From positions 183,547 to 247,546 of the forward strand of contig NZ_JAAGOB010000005.1 in assembly GCF_010550695.1 (NCBI RefSeq): a stretch of DNA of 64,000 nucleotides, read 5' to 3'. A program made the translations under genes and the position numbers. How positions within the stretch are numbered: position 1 is the first letter of the stretch; every line of letters starts with the position of its first letter. This stretch comes from Phytoactinopolyspora alkaliphila. GTDB taxonomy: Bacteria; Actinomycetota; Actinomycetes; Jiangellales; Jiangellaceae. Below, in pieces: positions 44,437 through 53,667 of the stretch. The notes under the pieces are model-generated. The model saw nothing but the letters and a program-made list of their open reading frames with translations, ran no database searches and was not told the DNA's origin.

Positions 44437-44526
44437 TGGCGGTAGCGGTGGGATTTGAACCCACGGAGGAGTTGCCCCCTCACACGCTTTCGAGGCGTGC
44501 TCCTTAGGCCGCTCGGACACGCTACC
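44437..44526 (-). tRNA. tRNA-Ser(CGA)
   Basis: On the minus strand: acceptor GGTAGCG pairs with CGCTACC, followed by discriminator G and CCA. The anticodon arm is CACGC-CTCGAAA-GCGTG, giving anticodon CGA; a long class II variable arm follows. Confidence 0.95.
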
Positions 44527-44595
44527 GCGGACGAGGTTACCGGACGGCGGGCCCGGTGACGAAATCCGGTGCCCGGCAGGGAACGCGGGAAACGG

Positions 44596-45084
44596 TCAGG
44601 GATCGCGCTGGCCGGCGAAGAAGTCATGGAGCACGGCCGCACACTCTACGGCGAGTACTCCGCCGATCACCTCGGGCTGGTGATTGAGCCGCCGGTCGCG
44701 GAGGAGATCCCAGAGCGACCCGGCCGCTCCGGCCTTGGGATCCACCGCCCCGTAGACCACCCGGGCGACGCGGGAGAGGACGAGCGCCCCGGAACACATG
44801 GCACACGGCTCGAGGGTGACCACCACGGTGACTCCGTCAAGGCGCCACGAACCCACGGAGCTGGCGGCCGCCCGGAGGGCGAGCACCTCCGCGTGTGCGG
44901 TGGGGTCGTGATCCTTCTCACGGCGGTTGTGGCCGCGGCTGATGATCTCTCCGTCCGGGCCCAGGACCACCGCACCGACGGGTACGTCACCGGTGCTCAG
45001 AGCCAGCCTTGCCTCGCCGAGCGCCGCTCGCATGGCGGGAGCGTAGGACCGGATCATCGCGGCACGGGGCGTCGGGGACGGCAT
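44596..45084 (-). CDS. tadA: tRNA-specific adenosine deaminase
   Basis: A 162-aa zinc deaminase. Motifs: DPTAHAEVLALRAA holds His-Ala-Glu (zinc ligand His and catalytic Glu) and TLEPCAMCSGALV supplies the two Cys ligands. TadA edits A34 to inosine in tRNA-Arg(ACG). The C-terminal VIGGVLAVECAAVLHDFFAGQR fits the family. The start at MPSPTPRAAM is kept; Met10 is another option. It is divergent from upp. Confidence 0.93.
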   Translation of the reverse strand: MPSPTPRAAMIRSYAPAMRAALGEARLALSTGDVPVGAVVLGPDGEIISRGHNRREKDHDPTAHAEVLALRAAASSVGSWRLDGVTVVVTLEPCAMCSGALVLSRVARVVYGAVDPKAGAAGSLWDLLRDRRLNHQPEVIGGVLAVECAAVLHDFFAGQRDP

Positions 45085-45179
45085 GGACGAAGCCTAGTGC
45101 CCGGGAATCGCCGGCGACCAAGGATCATCACTGATGGCCGGATCAGGACCCGGGCCAAGCCTCATGGCATGCTGTTCGT

Positions 45180-45821
45180 ATGCGCCTGCTTGCCGTCGAC
45201 CACCCGCTCGTCGCCCATAAGCTCGCGGTGCTGCGCGACAAGCACACCAACTCGGCGACCTTCCGCCAGCTCACCGATGAACTGGTCACCTTGCTGGCCT
45301 ATGAGGCGACGCGGGACGCCAGGGTAGCGGAGATCGAGCTGGAGACGCCGGTGGCCACGGCCAAGGGCGTCAAGCTGTCGGCCCCTAAGCCCATGGTGGT
45401 GCCCATCCTGCGCGCCGGTCTCGGCATGCTGGACGGCATGACACGCCTCCTGCCGACGGCGGAGGTGGGCTTCCTCGGCATGATCCGCAACGAGGAGACG
45501 CTGCAGGCCACCACGTACGCCAATCGGCTGCCGGACGACCTCACCGGCCGCCAGTGCTACCTCCTGGACCCCATGCTGGCCACAGGCGGAACGCTGGCTT
45601 CATCGATCGGGTATCTCGTCAGCCGTGGCGCCGATCACATCACGGCGGTATGCCTGCTGGCGGCGCCGGAGGGACTGGAACTCGTCGAGCGTGAGACGTC
45701 GCAGTTGGGGGTGCCCGTCACCGTCGTCACGGCCGCCGTTGACGAGCGGCTCAACGAGAAGGGGTACATCGTCCCGGGTCTCGGCGACGCCGGTGACCGG
45801 CTCTACGGCGTGGCCGACTGA
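45180..45821 (+). CDS. upp: Uracil phosphoribosyltransferase
   Basis: A 213-aa salvage enzyme making UMP from uracil and PRPP. The PRPP loop is [19 protein letters not shown] and the uracil-binding tail [18 protein letters not shown] is intact. Length matches bacterial upp. It is monocistronic and ends at a strong 30-bp inverted repeat shared with the convergent transhydrogenase operon. Confidence 0.96.
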   Translation: MRLLAVDHPLVAHKLAVLRDKHTNSATFRQLTDELVTLLAYEATRDARVAEIELETPVATAKGVKLSAPKPMVVPILRAGLGMLDGMTRLLPTAEVGFLGMIRNEETLQATTYANRLPDDLTGRQCYLLDPMLATGGTLASSIGYLVSRGADHITAVCLLAAPEGLELVERETSQLGVPVTVVTAAVDERLNEKGYIVPGLGDAGDRLYGVAD

Positions 45822-45832
45822 TCGACCGCCCT

Positions 45833-45918
45833 ATCCCAACCCCTGGCATGGGTTAAGGTCGTAAATCCGCCCGAAATATCCGATTCCAACGACCTCAACC
45901 CATGCCAGGGGTTGGGAT
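45833..45918. terminator. Very long inverted repeat between upp and pntB
   Basis: 30-bp arms (left begins ATCCCAACCCCTGGCATGGG, right ends CCATGCCAGGGGTTGGGAT) pair at 29 of 30 positions around a 26-nt loop. The right arm ends on the pntB stop codon. It most likely stops both converging operons, though arms this long could also be a small inverted-repeat insertion (MITE-like). Confidence 0.75.
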
Positions 45919-47288
45919 CAGAGGGATTTGAGGGCCGCGACGATTCCGGTCAGCGAGGCCTTCGCGTCGCCGAAGAGCAACGACGTCCGCGGATCGTAGA
46001 GCAGCTCGTTCTCGATGCCCGCGAATCCCGGCCGCATCGAACGTTTGAGGAAGACGACCGCCTTGGACTGGTCGACGTCGAGGATCGGCATGCCGTAGAT
46101 CGGCGAGCCGGGCGAGGTCCGGGCGGCGGGGTTCACCACATCGTTGGCGCCCACGACGAGTGCGACGTCGGTGGTGCGCAGCTGGCCGTTGGCCGTATCC
46201 ATCTCGAGCAACTGCTCGTACGGGACGTTGGCCTCGGCCAGCAGCACGTTCATGTGCCCGGGCATCCGGCCCGCCACCGGATGGATCGCGTAGGTGACTT
46301 CGATGCCGCGCTGTTCGAGGAGCTCGGCCAGTTCGTGAATGGTGTGCTGGGCCTGGGCGACAGCAAGTCCGTAGCCGGGCACGATGATCACCTTCTGGGC
46401 GTAGCCCAGCATGATGGCGACATCGTCGGCACCCGCCGAGCGAACGGGCCGGTCCGACACTGTCCCGCCACCGGCCGTGGAACCGCCCTTGAACGCGCCG
46501 AACAGGATGGAGCTGATCGACCTGCCCATCGCCTGAGCCATCAGCCTGGTCAGGATGGTGCCGCTGGCCCCCACCAGCGTGCCGCCGATGAGAAGGAGGG
46601 CGTTGCCGAGGATGTACCCGCTGGCGGCGACCGCGATCCCGGTGGCCGCGTTCAACAGGGAGATGACGATGGGCACGTCCGCGCCGCCCACCGGTAGCAC
46701 CAGAAGGACGCCGACGATCAGCGCCACCGCTCCGAGGACGGCGCCCAGCCAGGCGCTGGTGCCGTCGCCAGCGTAGAGGAAGCCCGCGAGGACGAGCACG
46801 GCGACGAGCGACACCGCAAGCAGCGTCGGCCCCGCCGGCGGAGTGACCGGCCGCGTGGTGATGAGTTCCTGCAGCTTGAGGAAGGTCACCACGGAACCAC
46901 TGAACGCGATGGCCCCGACGGGAACCGTGAGTACCGCCGCGGCCAGTGGGAACACGGTCTCCGCATCGGAGAGCTCGAGGAAGGCGACCAGGCCGGCGGC
47001 ACCGCCGCCCACGCCGTTGAACAGCGCCACCAGCTGGGGCATCGCCGTCATGGCGACGCGGCGCGCGGCGGGAATGCCGACAGCGCACCCGACGGCGATG
47101 GCCCCCAGGATCCAGGGCAGGTTGTCCAGCTCGTAGACGATGAAGGTGATGATCATCGCCGCGAGCGCGGCCACCGCGCCCAGGAGGTTTCCGGCCCGGG
47201 CGGTCTTCGGCGAGGACAACCCCTTCAGGGCCAGGACGAAGCAGACAGCGGCGACGAGATACGCCAGTTGCGCCCAGATCGGAATCAC
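45918..47288 (-). CDS. pntB: NAD(P) transhydrogenase, beta subunit
   Basis: A 456-aa protein: about nine membrane helices, then the NADPH-binding domain III (VIIVPGYGLAVAQAQHTIHELAELL ... EIT-like EVTYAIHPVAGRMPGHMNVLLAEA ... DVALVVGANDVVNPAARTSPGSPIYGMPIL). It moves a proton while passing hydride between NADH and NADP. The GTG overlaps the upstream stop (GTGA); the longer open frame is a shadow of the upstream genes. Third gene of the three-gene pnt operon. Confidence 0.95.
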   Translation of the reverse strand: MIPIWAQLAYLVAAVCFVLALKGLSSPKTARAGNLLGAVAALAAMIITFIVYELDNLPWILGAIAVGCAVGIPAARRVAMTAMPQLVALFNGVGGGAAGLVAFLELSDAETVFPLAAAVLTVPVGAIAFSGSVVTFLKLQELITTRPVTPPAGPTLLAVSLVAVLVLAGFLYAGDGTSAWLGAVLGAVALIVGVLLVLPVGGADVPIVISLLNAATGIAVAASGYILGNALLLIGGTLVGASGTILTRLMAQAMGRSISSILFGAFKGGSTAGGGTVSDRPVRSAGADDVAIMLGYAQKVIIVPGYGLAVAQAQHTIHELAELLEQRGIEVTYAIHPVAGRMPGHMNVLLAEANVPYEQLLEMDTANGQLRTTDVALVVGANDVVNPAARTSPGSPIYGMPILDVDQSKAVVFLKRSMRPGFAGIENELLYDPRTSLLFGDAKASLTGIVAALKSL

Positions 47289-47689
47289 GCGGCGCCTCCC
47301 GCCGACGCACCGTGACCGGGTCCGGCCGACCCGCCCGGTCCGGTGCCGTTGCCGTTGCCGTTGCCGGTGGCTGGTGGACTCGTGGTGGCCGCATCGGCGC
47401 CCGGCGGTGTCTTCTTTCCCCGGAACATCTCCAGCATGCGATCGGTCACCACGAAACCACCGACGAGGTTGAGGGTGGCCAGGACGACGGCGAGGAGGCC
47501 GATGGCCAGTTCCACCCCGCCGTCGGCATGCCCGGTCACCAGGACAGCGCCGACCAGGATGATGCCGTGGATGGCATTGGCGCCGGACATCAGCGGCGTG
47601 TGCAGGGTCGAGGAGACCTTCGAGACCACCTCGTAGCCGGTGAATGCGGCCAGCACGAAGACCGTCAGCAGGGCGATCTCGGAATCCAT
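47285..47689 (-). CDS. pntAB: NAD(P) transhydrogenase, alpha-2 (membrane) subunit
   Basis: A 134-aa protein with three to four membrane helices (ALLTVFVLAAFTGYEVVSKV, TPLMSGANAIHGIILVGAVLV, GLLAVVLATLNLVGGFVVTDRMLEMFRGKK). The last 35 residues are a Gly/Asn/Pro-rich tail of low complexity. In this split form the membrane part is separate from the soluble alpha subunit. Its ATG overlaps the upstream stop (TGATG). Confidence 0.93.
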   Translation of the reverse strand: MDSEIALLTVFVLAAFTGYEVVSKVSSTLHTPLMSGANAIHGIILVGAVLVTGHADGGVELAIGLLAVVLATLNLVGGFVVTDRMLEMFRGKKTPPGADAATTSPPATGNGNGNGTGPGGSAGPGHGASAGGAA

Positions 47690-48816
47690 CAGCCGTCCCC
47701 TCCGAGCAGTTCGCGCGTGGCCTCGTGCCGCACGGCGCCCTCATGGGTGACGCAGGCGCCGTCGATAATCTCATCGGACAGGTCGACGGTGATCTCGCCT
47801 TCGGCGGTCATCAGGAGCGTGAGGTTCACCACGTTCGCGGCGTACAGCCTGCTGGCGTGCACCGGCAGCTGACTGGGTACGTTGCGTCCGCCCCACAGCA
47901 AGGTCTGTCCTACCCTGATCTCTTCTCCTGGGACGCTGCCCTCGACGTTCCCACCGGACTCGGCGGCCAGGTCGACCACCACGCTGCCCGGCTTCATCGC
48001 CTCGAGGGCCGCGCGTTCCACCAGGAGCGGCGCCTGCCGGCCCGGGACCGCCGCGGTGGTGATGAGGACGTCGGCGGACGAGACATGCGGAGCCAGCCGG
48101 TCCCGCTGCAGTTGGGCGCGTTCCTCGGTCATCTCCCGGGCGTAGCCGCCGGCACCCTCCAGGCTGGGCAGATCGAGCTCGACGAAGCGGGCGCCGAGGC
48201 TGCGGACCTCCTCCGCGGAGGCGGCCCGCACGTCGTAGGCCTCGACCTTGGCGCCCAGCCGCTTCGCGGTGGCGATGGCCTGGAGCCCGGCGACCCCTGC
48301 GCCGAGGACAAGCACCTGTGCGGGCGGCACCGTCCCGGCCGCGGTCATGGACAGCGGGAAGAACCGGGGGAGCCGCTCCGCGGCTATGAGCACAGCGCGA
48401 TAGCCGCCGACCAGCGCCTGCGACGTCAGCGCATCCATCGACTGGGCGCGAGAGATGCGTGGCACGAGTTCGACGGAGAGCGCGGTGACCCCGGCGTCGC
48501 GCGCAGCCCGCACCACATCCAGCTCACTCGATACCGGTAGGAAGGAGATGGTGACGGCGCCCGGCTTGAGCCGGGCGATCCGGTCCGGCTCCAACGGCTG
48601 TACGGAGAGGACGACGTCGGCGCTTTCCAGCACGTCGGACGGTGAAACCTCCGCACCGGCGGCGACATACTGGTCGTCAGGATGGAACGCCCACTCACCC
48701 GCGCCGGGCTCGACGACGACCTCGAGGCCGGCGCCGGTCAGCCGGCCCACCAACTCGGGTACGAGCGCGACGCGGCGCTCGTGCTCTCGGACTTCTCGAA
48801 CTACGGCGGCTCTCAT
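47689..48816 (-). CDS. pntAA: NAD(P) transhydrogenase, alpha-1 (soluble) subunit
   Basis: A 375-aa NAD(H)-binding domain I, related to alanine dehydrogenase: start VVREVREHERRVALVPELV, dinucleotide fold VLVLGAGVAGLQAIATAKRLGAKVEAYDVR, and VLITTAAVPGRQAPLLV. First gene of the three-gene pnt operon (soluble alpha, membrane alpha, beta), typical of actinobacteria. Confidence 0.95.
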   Translation of the reverse strand: MRAAVVREVREHERRVALVPELVGRLTGAGLEVVVEPGAGEWAFHPDDQYVAAGAEVSPSDVLESADVVLSVQPLEPDRIARLKPGAVTISFLPVSSELDVVRAARDAGVTALSVELVPRISRAQSMDALTSQALVGGYRAVLIAAERLPRFFPLSMTAAGTVPPAQVLVLGAGVAGLQAIATAKRLGAKVEAYDVRAASAEEVRSLGARFVELDLPSLEGAGGYAREMTEERAQLQRDRLAPHVSSADVLITTAAVPGRQAPLLVERAALEAMKPGSVVVDLAAESGGNVEGSVPGEEIRVGQTLLWGGRNVPSQLPVHASRLYAANVVNLTLLMTAEGEITVDLSDEIIDGACVTHEGAVRHEATRELLGGDG

Positions 48817-48993
48817 CGCGGCTTGACGCTAACAGAATGGATGCCCGGTCCGGTAGGCCTTCGGCGCTCTGGGTGATCGTTTCACACCGGTCGCCGCACT
48901 GATCGTCAAATCCGCATCGCGCGTCCGGATGCAATGCGGGGTGTGCATAGACTGGGCTCGACGACGCACATTTGTCGCAAGGAGAGGTCGGTC

Positions 48994-49188
48994 ATGGCGA
49001 AGAGCACCCCGGTTGTCGTAGGCGGCATCGCCGTCGGCTTGATCCTCTTCCTTCTGCTACCCACGGCCCTGAAGTGGATCGCGATCATCGCGGTCATCGG
49101 TGTCCCGGTGGCCGGGTATCTGATGCTCGACCCGTCTCAGCGCCGCCGGCTGCGGGAGCAGCGGCGCAGGCGGCGCATAGGTCCCTGA
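48994..49188 (+). CDS. Small single-pass or hairpin membrane protein
   Basis: A 64-aa protein from an ATG with AAGGAGAGG at good spacing. Two hydrophobic stretches (VVVGGIAVGLILFLLLPTAL and WIAIIAVIGVPVAGYLML) are followed by a very basic tail (RRRLREQRRRRR). Small cationic membrane proteins of this type are common in actinobacteria; function unknown. Confidence 0.7.
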   Translation: MAKSTPVVVGGIAVGLILFLLLPTALKWIAIIAVIGVPVAGYLMLDPSQRRRLREQRRRRRIGP

Positions 49189-49207
49189 CCCAGGAGCTCC
49201 CGGCTCT

Positions 49208-49237
49208 CCCGCCGGTCCGTGTGCTGCGGCCGGCGGG
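49208..49237. terminator. Hairpin between the small membrane gene and the FN3 gene
   Basis: Perfect 8-bp arms CCCGCCGG and CCGGCGGG with a 14-nt loop, between converging stop codons. Confidence 0.5.
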
Positions 49238-49289
49238 CGGGTATGGGCCTGGCCGGGCCGTTCCCGTCCCGTTTCAGCGACGGCCGTTG

Positions 49290-50831
49290 TCAGATCTCGG
49301 CCTTGGTCTTGATCTCCAGCACCGCGGACGGGCTGAGGTTGCCCGCGGCGTCGTAAGCCGACACGGAGATGGTGTAGTCGGTGGCTCCTCTGAGGCCGGA
49401 GACGGTCGCCCCCGTGCCGCTGGTTGTGGTGACGCGTCGTCCGTCGACATAGACCGCATAGCCGGTGACACCCACGTTGTCGGTGGACGACGACCAGTCG
49501 AGCACCACCTGGCGGATGCTGGACCGGCCGGTGAGATTGCCGGGCCTCGTTGGCCGGACGGTGTCCAGCGTGGTGCCCTTCGCTGACGCCCGTCCGCTCG
49601 TGTTTCCGGCAGCGTCGACTGCCATGACTGAGACCTGGTAGGAGGTGGCCGGGTCCAATCCACCAACGGTGGCCGAGGTCCCGTTGACCGTCTTCACTCT
49701 CGTGCCGTCCAAGTAGACGACGTATCCCGTCACTCCGACGTTGTCGGACGCCGCACCCCAGGAAGCCGTCAGCGATGAGCCGGACCGGTCGGAGATGTCG
49801 ACGCCCGAGGGCGCGGAGGGTGCCTGTGTGTCCAGCGTGGTCGCGGTGATCGAAGCCTGGGCGCTGACGTTGCCCCCGGCGTCGATCGCGGCGACGGAGA
49901 TGACGTAGGACACGGCGTTCCGGAGCCCGCCGATCGTCGTGCTGGTGCCCCCGACCGTATCCGTGCGTACACCGTCGACGTACACGGCGTAGCCGGTCAC
50001 GCCCAGCTCCGCCGCCGACGCACGCCACGAGACGGTGAGCGACGAGCCGGTCCGCTCCGCGACGCTGAGGCCACCGGGGGTGGTCGGCGGAGCGGGCGGT
50101 TCCGGTTCGCGCGGCGGTGGCTCGTCGTCCGTGGTGTTGTCGGTGCCCCCGCCGGGTGGCGGGGCGGTGGTGGGTGCCGATGTCGGCTCGGACGTCGGCG
50201 ACGACGTCGGCGTGGCCGATTCGGTGGGGTCGGGCGTGCTTGTGGCCGTGGTGCTCGGTTCTGGCGTCGGCAGGAGCGGCGTACTCGTCGGTGGCTGCGG
50301 AGAGTCGGTGACCGGCCGCGGTATCTCCAGCGGCCCGGTGTCGACTTCGGAGCTGATGACCTGGTCGTGGTACTCGTCGGTGACAGCCGTCCCGGGACGG
50401 TCGGAACTCGTCAGGGCCAGGACGGCGATCGAGACGGCCGCAGCGCCGACAAGCCCGGAGCGCGCCACCGCGGCGCGAGGCTTCTGGCGTGCGGGCACGA
50501 CGGCTCGCGCGGGGGCTGGATCGGATCCGTCCACGGTGGGGAAGCTGTCAGGCATGAACGGCCCGCCGGTCCGGCGGCCCATGGTGAGTTCTACCCGGGT
50601 AACCGTGCCGTCCGGCTCGAACTTGTGCAGGGATCGATGACCGCTGGGGTAGTGTGTGGCAGCCGTGATCGGGCGGCCCAGGTGAGCCGCGTACTCCAGC
50701 AGTATCCGGATGACCTCGGCGTTGGTGGTCGCCTCGGCGCGAGGCTCGGCAGCGGCACCGATGAACAGCGTGACCGTGCCGGCGTCGTCGACCAGGATCA
50801 CAGCGTCGGCCGCACCCGAAGGATTGGTCAT
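49290..50831 (-). CDS. Membrane protein with cytosolic N-domain and three FN3 repeats
   Basis: A 513-aa protein. The first 110 residues are a soluble domain (VILVDDAGTVTLFIGAAAEP ... LLEYAAHLGRPITAATHYPSG) of unknown fold. One membrane helix follows (about 125-142, SGLVGAAAVSIAVLALTSS), then a 100-residue Pro/Thr/Ser linker, then three fibronectin type III domains with the GYAVYVDG and VSAYDAAGNLS signatures. Type II topology puts the FN3 part outside. FN3 modules in actinobacteria often sit on polysaccharide-active proteins; no catalytic domain is seen here. The ATG has GGAGGTGAAGG upstream. Confidence 0.8.
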   Translation of the reverse strand: MTNPSGAADAVILVDDAGTVTLFIGAAAEPRAEATTNAEVIRILLEYAAHLGRPITAATHYPSGHRSLHKFEPDGTVTRVELTMGRRTGGPFMPDSFPTVDGSDPAPARAVVPARQKPRAAVARSGLVGAAAVSIAVLALTSSDRPGTAVTDEYHDQVISSEVDTGPLEIPRPVTDSPQPPTSTPLLPTPEPSTTATSTPDPTESATPTSSPTSEPTSAPTTAPPPGGGTDNTTDDEPPPREPEPPAPPTTPGGLSVAERTGSSLTVSWRASAAELGVTGYAVYVDGVRTDTVGGTSTTIGGLRNAVSYVISVAAIDAGGNVSAQASITATTLDTQAPSAPSGVDISDRSGSSLTASWGAASDNVGVTGYVVYLDGTRVKTVNGTSATVGGLDPATSYQVSVMAVDAAGNTSGRASAKGTTLDTVRPTRPGNLTGRSSIRQVVLDWSSSTDNVGVTGYAVYVDGRRVTTTSGTGATVSGLRGATDYTISVSAYDAAGNLSPSAVLEIKTKAEI

Positions 50832-51057
50832 CACCGCCGACCTTCACCTCCCGTCCGCGTCAGCTACTTGATCGGACAACCAACGGGACACGATAGGCGT
50901 TCACGGCTGCATTGGGTACCTGCCGTTCGTGCAGTGGACGCCATGCGGTGCTGACCTGGCATGATGGCGAGCTATCGGAACAAGCTGGCATCGAGGCCCG
51001 CGGTCAGGCATTCTGAGGCGGGAGCCCAAATGGGGCACGAGGCACATGGGGGACGTC

Positions 51058-51237
51058 ATGAGCGCACAGGTGGCTATTGTCTGCGATCGCTGTGGCGATA
51101 TCGGCGGTGTGGGTGCGGCGGCGCAGGAGCTCCGAGCCAGCCTGACCGGATGGAGCTGGCGCAACGGCCTCGACACCTGCCCGCTGTGCCGGCTCGTCAC
51201 GCACCGAGGCGAGGAGCGCAGCGGTACCCAACTCTAG
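51058..51237 (+). CDS. Small zinc-ribbon-like protein
   Basis: A 59-aa protein with CDRCG and CPLC pairs about 32 residues apart, a probable zinc ribbon, from an ATG preceded by a G-rich box; a second ATG 12 bp upstream is possible. Function unknown. Confidence 0.5.
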   Translation: MSAQVAIVCDRCGDIGGVGAAAQELRASLTGWSWRNGLDTCPLCRLVTHRGEERSGTQL

Positions 51238-51300
51238 GGTCCTGCTGCGGGATGGCCTGGTGAGGCTCACCTCGTCACCCGGGGATGGGACACTGGTCTG

Positions 51301-51786
51301 GTGAGTCGTTCGGTATATCGCGCCCCGGTGGCGCTGGCAGTGCGCGGGATCGGATTCGGTGCCGTCGGTCTGGGTGTGGCCCTGATCGCGGCGATATCGG
51401 TCGCCGCCGTAGACCCCGCAGGGGTGGCGGCTGTTGTCCTATGGGTGCTGGTCGCGCTGGTGGCGGCCGCGGCCGTCGTCGTCCTGGCCACGGGCGTTCT
51501 CCGGGCGGCAGGGATGCGGACGCGGCTGGTTCTCGACGACGACGGTTTCACCAACGCCACCGGCCCGCGTTCCGGAGTCCGCCGGGTGCTCTGGCGCGAC
51601 GTGCGCAAGGTGCAGTCCGACGGTCCTGTCGTTCTCGTCGACCTGGCCGGCGCCAAGCAGAGCGTGATCCGGACCGAGATGCTCGACGTCGAGCCCCGTG
51701 AGCTGGCCCGGGAGCTGCGCTCGCGGCTGAACCGGGACCGCGGATACACGCCGTTCGGCACTGCCGAGGTGGACCCCCACCCATGA
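51301..51786 (+). CDS. PH-domain-like membrane protein
   Basis: A 161-aa protein with two hydrophobic helices (residues about 12-34 and 42-66) and a C-terminal bacterial PH-like domain (TRLVLDDDGFTNATGPRSGVRRVLWRDVRKVQSDGPVVLVDL). GTG start. This is a common actinobacterial architecture of unknown function. It is convergent with the LCP gene. Confidence 0.75.
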   Translation: MSRSVYRAPVALAVRGIGFGAVGLGVALIAAISVAAVDPAGVAAVVLWVLVALVAAAAVVVLATGVLRAAGMRTRLVLDDDGFTNATGPRSGVRRVLWRDVRKVQSDGPVVLVDLAGAKQSVIRTEMLDVEPRELARELRSRLNRDRGYTPFGTAEVDPHP

Positions 51787-51840
51787 CCATTGACGATCGG
51801 CGCTGCGATGGCAGGGCCAATCGTCTGTGATCATGGGAGT

Positions 51841-53499
51841 TCAGCAGATGGCGTCGGTCTCGACCGGCTCGTCGTCGGGGAGTTCATCCTCCGTTTCGCC
51901 TTCGCCGGCGGGGTTGTCGCCTGTGTCGTCCGGCGCGGTCTCGGTTGCGCTGGGTGAATCGAGGCTGCCGTCCACGCTGTTCTCGGCGCCGTCGTCGGCC
52001 TGAGGGTCGGCGGAGGCGTCGTCGCTCTCCGAGTCCTCGCCGGTGGCCCGGCTGGTGTCCGTATCCGACGCGTCATCCGGGTCTGTCGCCTCGTCCGGGT
52101 CCGAAGGCTCGAGGTACTCGGCGATGCGGGCGTGCAGCTGCTCATAGTCCGGATTCGCCGATGTGGTGCCCATGCTGCCGAAGAAGCTACGATCCAGGGT
52201 CAGGCTCTCCAGCGTGCCGCTCTGCACCGTGATCATCAACTCGATCAAGGCCGGGAAGAGTTCTTCGGGAACGTCGGTCTCCACCATGTCCTTGGTGGCG
52301 GCGGCCAGACTCTGGTATTGCGTGAGCAGCCTGGTCGGTTCGATCTTGTCCACCATGGCGCTGATGACGCACTGCTGACGCGCCATCCGGTCGTAGTCGT
52401 CGGCGCCGCACCTGGACCGTGCGAACCACAGCGCCTGAGTGCCGTCGAGGTGCTGGTTGTCCCCGGCGTGCACGTAGCCGCGGGGGGTGGTGCAGCCACC
52501 GCCAGGCAGCTCCTTGTTGCCGATCGGGATGTCGCGAGGGACGTCCATGGTCACCCCGCCGAGCGCGTCGACGATGGCCGAGAAGCCATCCAAATTGACC
52601 ATCATGAAGTAGTCGATATCGATGCCCAGCGCACCCTCGACGGCCCATTTGGTGGCATCGGCGCCGCGCTTTTCACTGCCCTCGAACGCCTCCGGGTGAA
52701 GGGCCGGCAGGTTGCGGAACGTCGCGTTGAGCATGTACTCGAGGTCGTCTTCACCGGCGGGCTTGAGCCAGCCCTGGGGGTAGATCGCCGACAGAGGGCT
52801 CTCTTCAGGAAATGGGAAGCCCATGAGGTTCCGCGGGAGCGAGATGGTGGTGGTATCGCCCGTGTGGGTATCGATGCTCGCTACGATCAGGGTGTCCGGT
52901 CGGGCACCCTCGCGTCCGTCGCCGGCATCGCTGCCGAGTAAGAGCAAGTTGAGGGTGGGGATGTCCGCCCACGGATCCTTGTTGTCGGCGATCTCCGGTG
53001 TGGTGAGACTGGCTCCTCCGGAGATGGCGCCGATCAGGTCCCGTTGGGTGAACGCGTTGTTCGCCCCCACGCTCATCGGCGCGACCACCAGTGACGTCGC
53101 CATCACCACCACCAGCGCGCCGCCGAGGCGCTTGCCCGGTGGCAGCCCGTCCGGTTCCAGGAGCCGGTGGGAGATCAGCGCGACGACGAGCCAGACGAGC
53201 GCGGCGGCTACCAGTCCGGCCCCGAGCAACAGCAGCATCTGGCGGTCCCCGCCATACGAGAGCAGCCTGGTGTTCGGGATCAGGACGACGGCCATGAGCG
53301 CGGCTGCCGCAACGAAACCCAGCATGACGAGGAGGAACGTGCCGAGGCGACGTTTCCCGGCGGCGATCAGCCCTACGCCGGGAATCAGCGAGCCGAGCGC
53401 GGTGAATCCGATGAAGCGGCCATAGCGCTGCTGTCGCTGCCGTCGGCGCGACTGCAGGCGGGCTGCACGTGCCCCGCGTCGGCCCCGGGCTCGATCCAC
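51841..53499 (-). CDS. LytR-CpsA-Psr (LCP) family cell-wall polymer ligase
   Basis: A 552-aa protein with a basic N-terminus, three to four membrane helices in the first 150 residues, and a large LCP domain: LLLGSDAGDGREGARPDTLIVASIDTHTGDTTTISLPRNL, then FMMVNLDGFSAIVDALGGVTMDV and LDGTQALWFARSRCGADDYDRMARQQ. The conserved Arg and Asp residues for pyrophosphate binding are present. The tail of about 100 residues is Asp/Ser/Glu-rich and disordered. It attaches wall teichoic-type polymers or arabinogalactan-like glycans to peptidoglycan. No LytR_C domain on this copy. Confidence 0.93.
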   Translation of the reverse strand: MDRARGRRGARAARLQSRRRQRQQRYGRFIGFTALGSLIPGVGLIAAGKRRLGTFLLVMLGFVAAAALMAVVLIPNTRLLSYGGDRQMLLLLGAGLVAAALVWLVVALISHRLLEPDGLPPGKRLGGALVVVMATSLVVAPMSVGANNAFTQRDLIGAISGGASLTTPEIADNKDPWADIPTLNLLLLGSDAGDGREGARPDTLIVASIDTHTGDTTTISLPRNLMGFPFPEESPLSAIYPQGWLKPAGEDDLEYMLNATFRNLPALHPEAFEGSEKRGADATKWAVEGALGIDIDYFMMVNLDGFSAIVDALGGVTMDVPRDIPIGNKELPGGGCTTPRGYVHAGDNQHLDGTQALWFARSRCGADDYDRMARQQCVISAMVDKIEPTRLLTQYQSLAAATKDMVETDVPEELFPALIELMITVQSGTLESLTLDRSFFGSMGTTSANPDYEQLHARIAEYLEPSDPDEATDPDDASDTDTSRATGEDSESDDASADPQADDGAENSVDGSLDSPSATETAPDDTGDNPAGEGETEDELPDDEPVETDAIC

Positions 53500-53667
53500 G
53501 CCAACTCGCCTTTCGGTATACGATCAACAGGCCGCGAGCCAGTCTAGAGGGTGTGCGCCAAATGTGTCCCTTGGCCCGCTCGTGCCTTTCTCAATGTCAG
53601 ACGATCGACGGACCTCGAAGGTTGCACCACGGGTCGCCGCGGGCGAGACGGACAATGGGGTGGCGAG

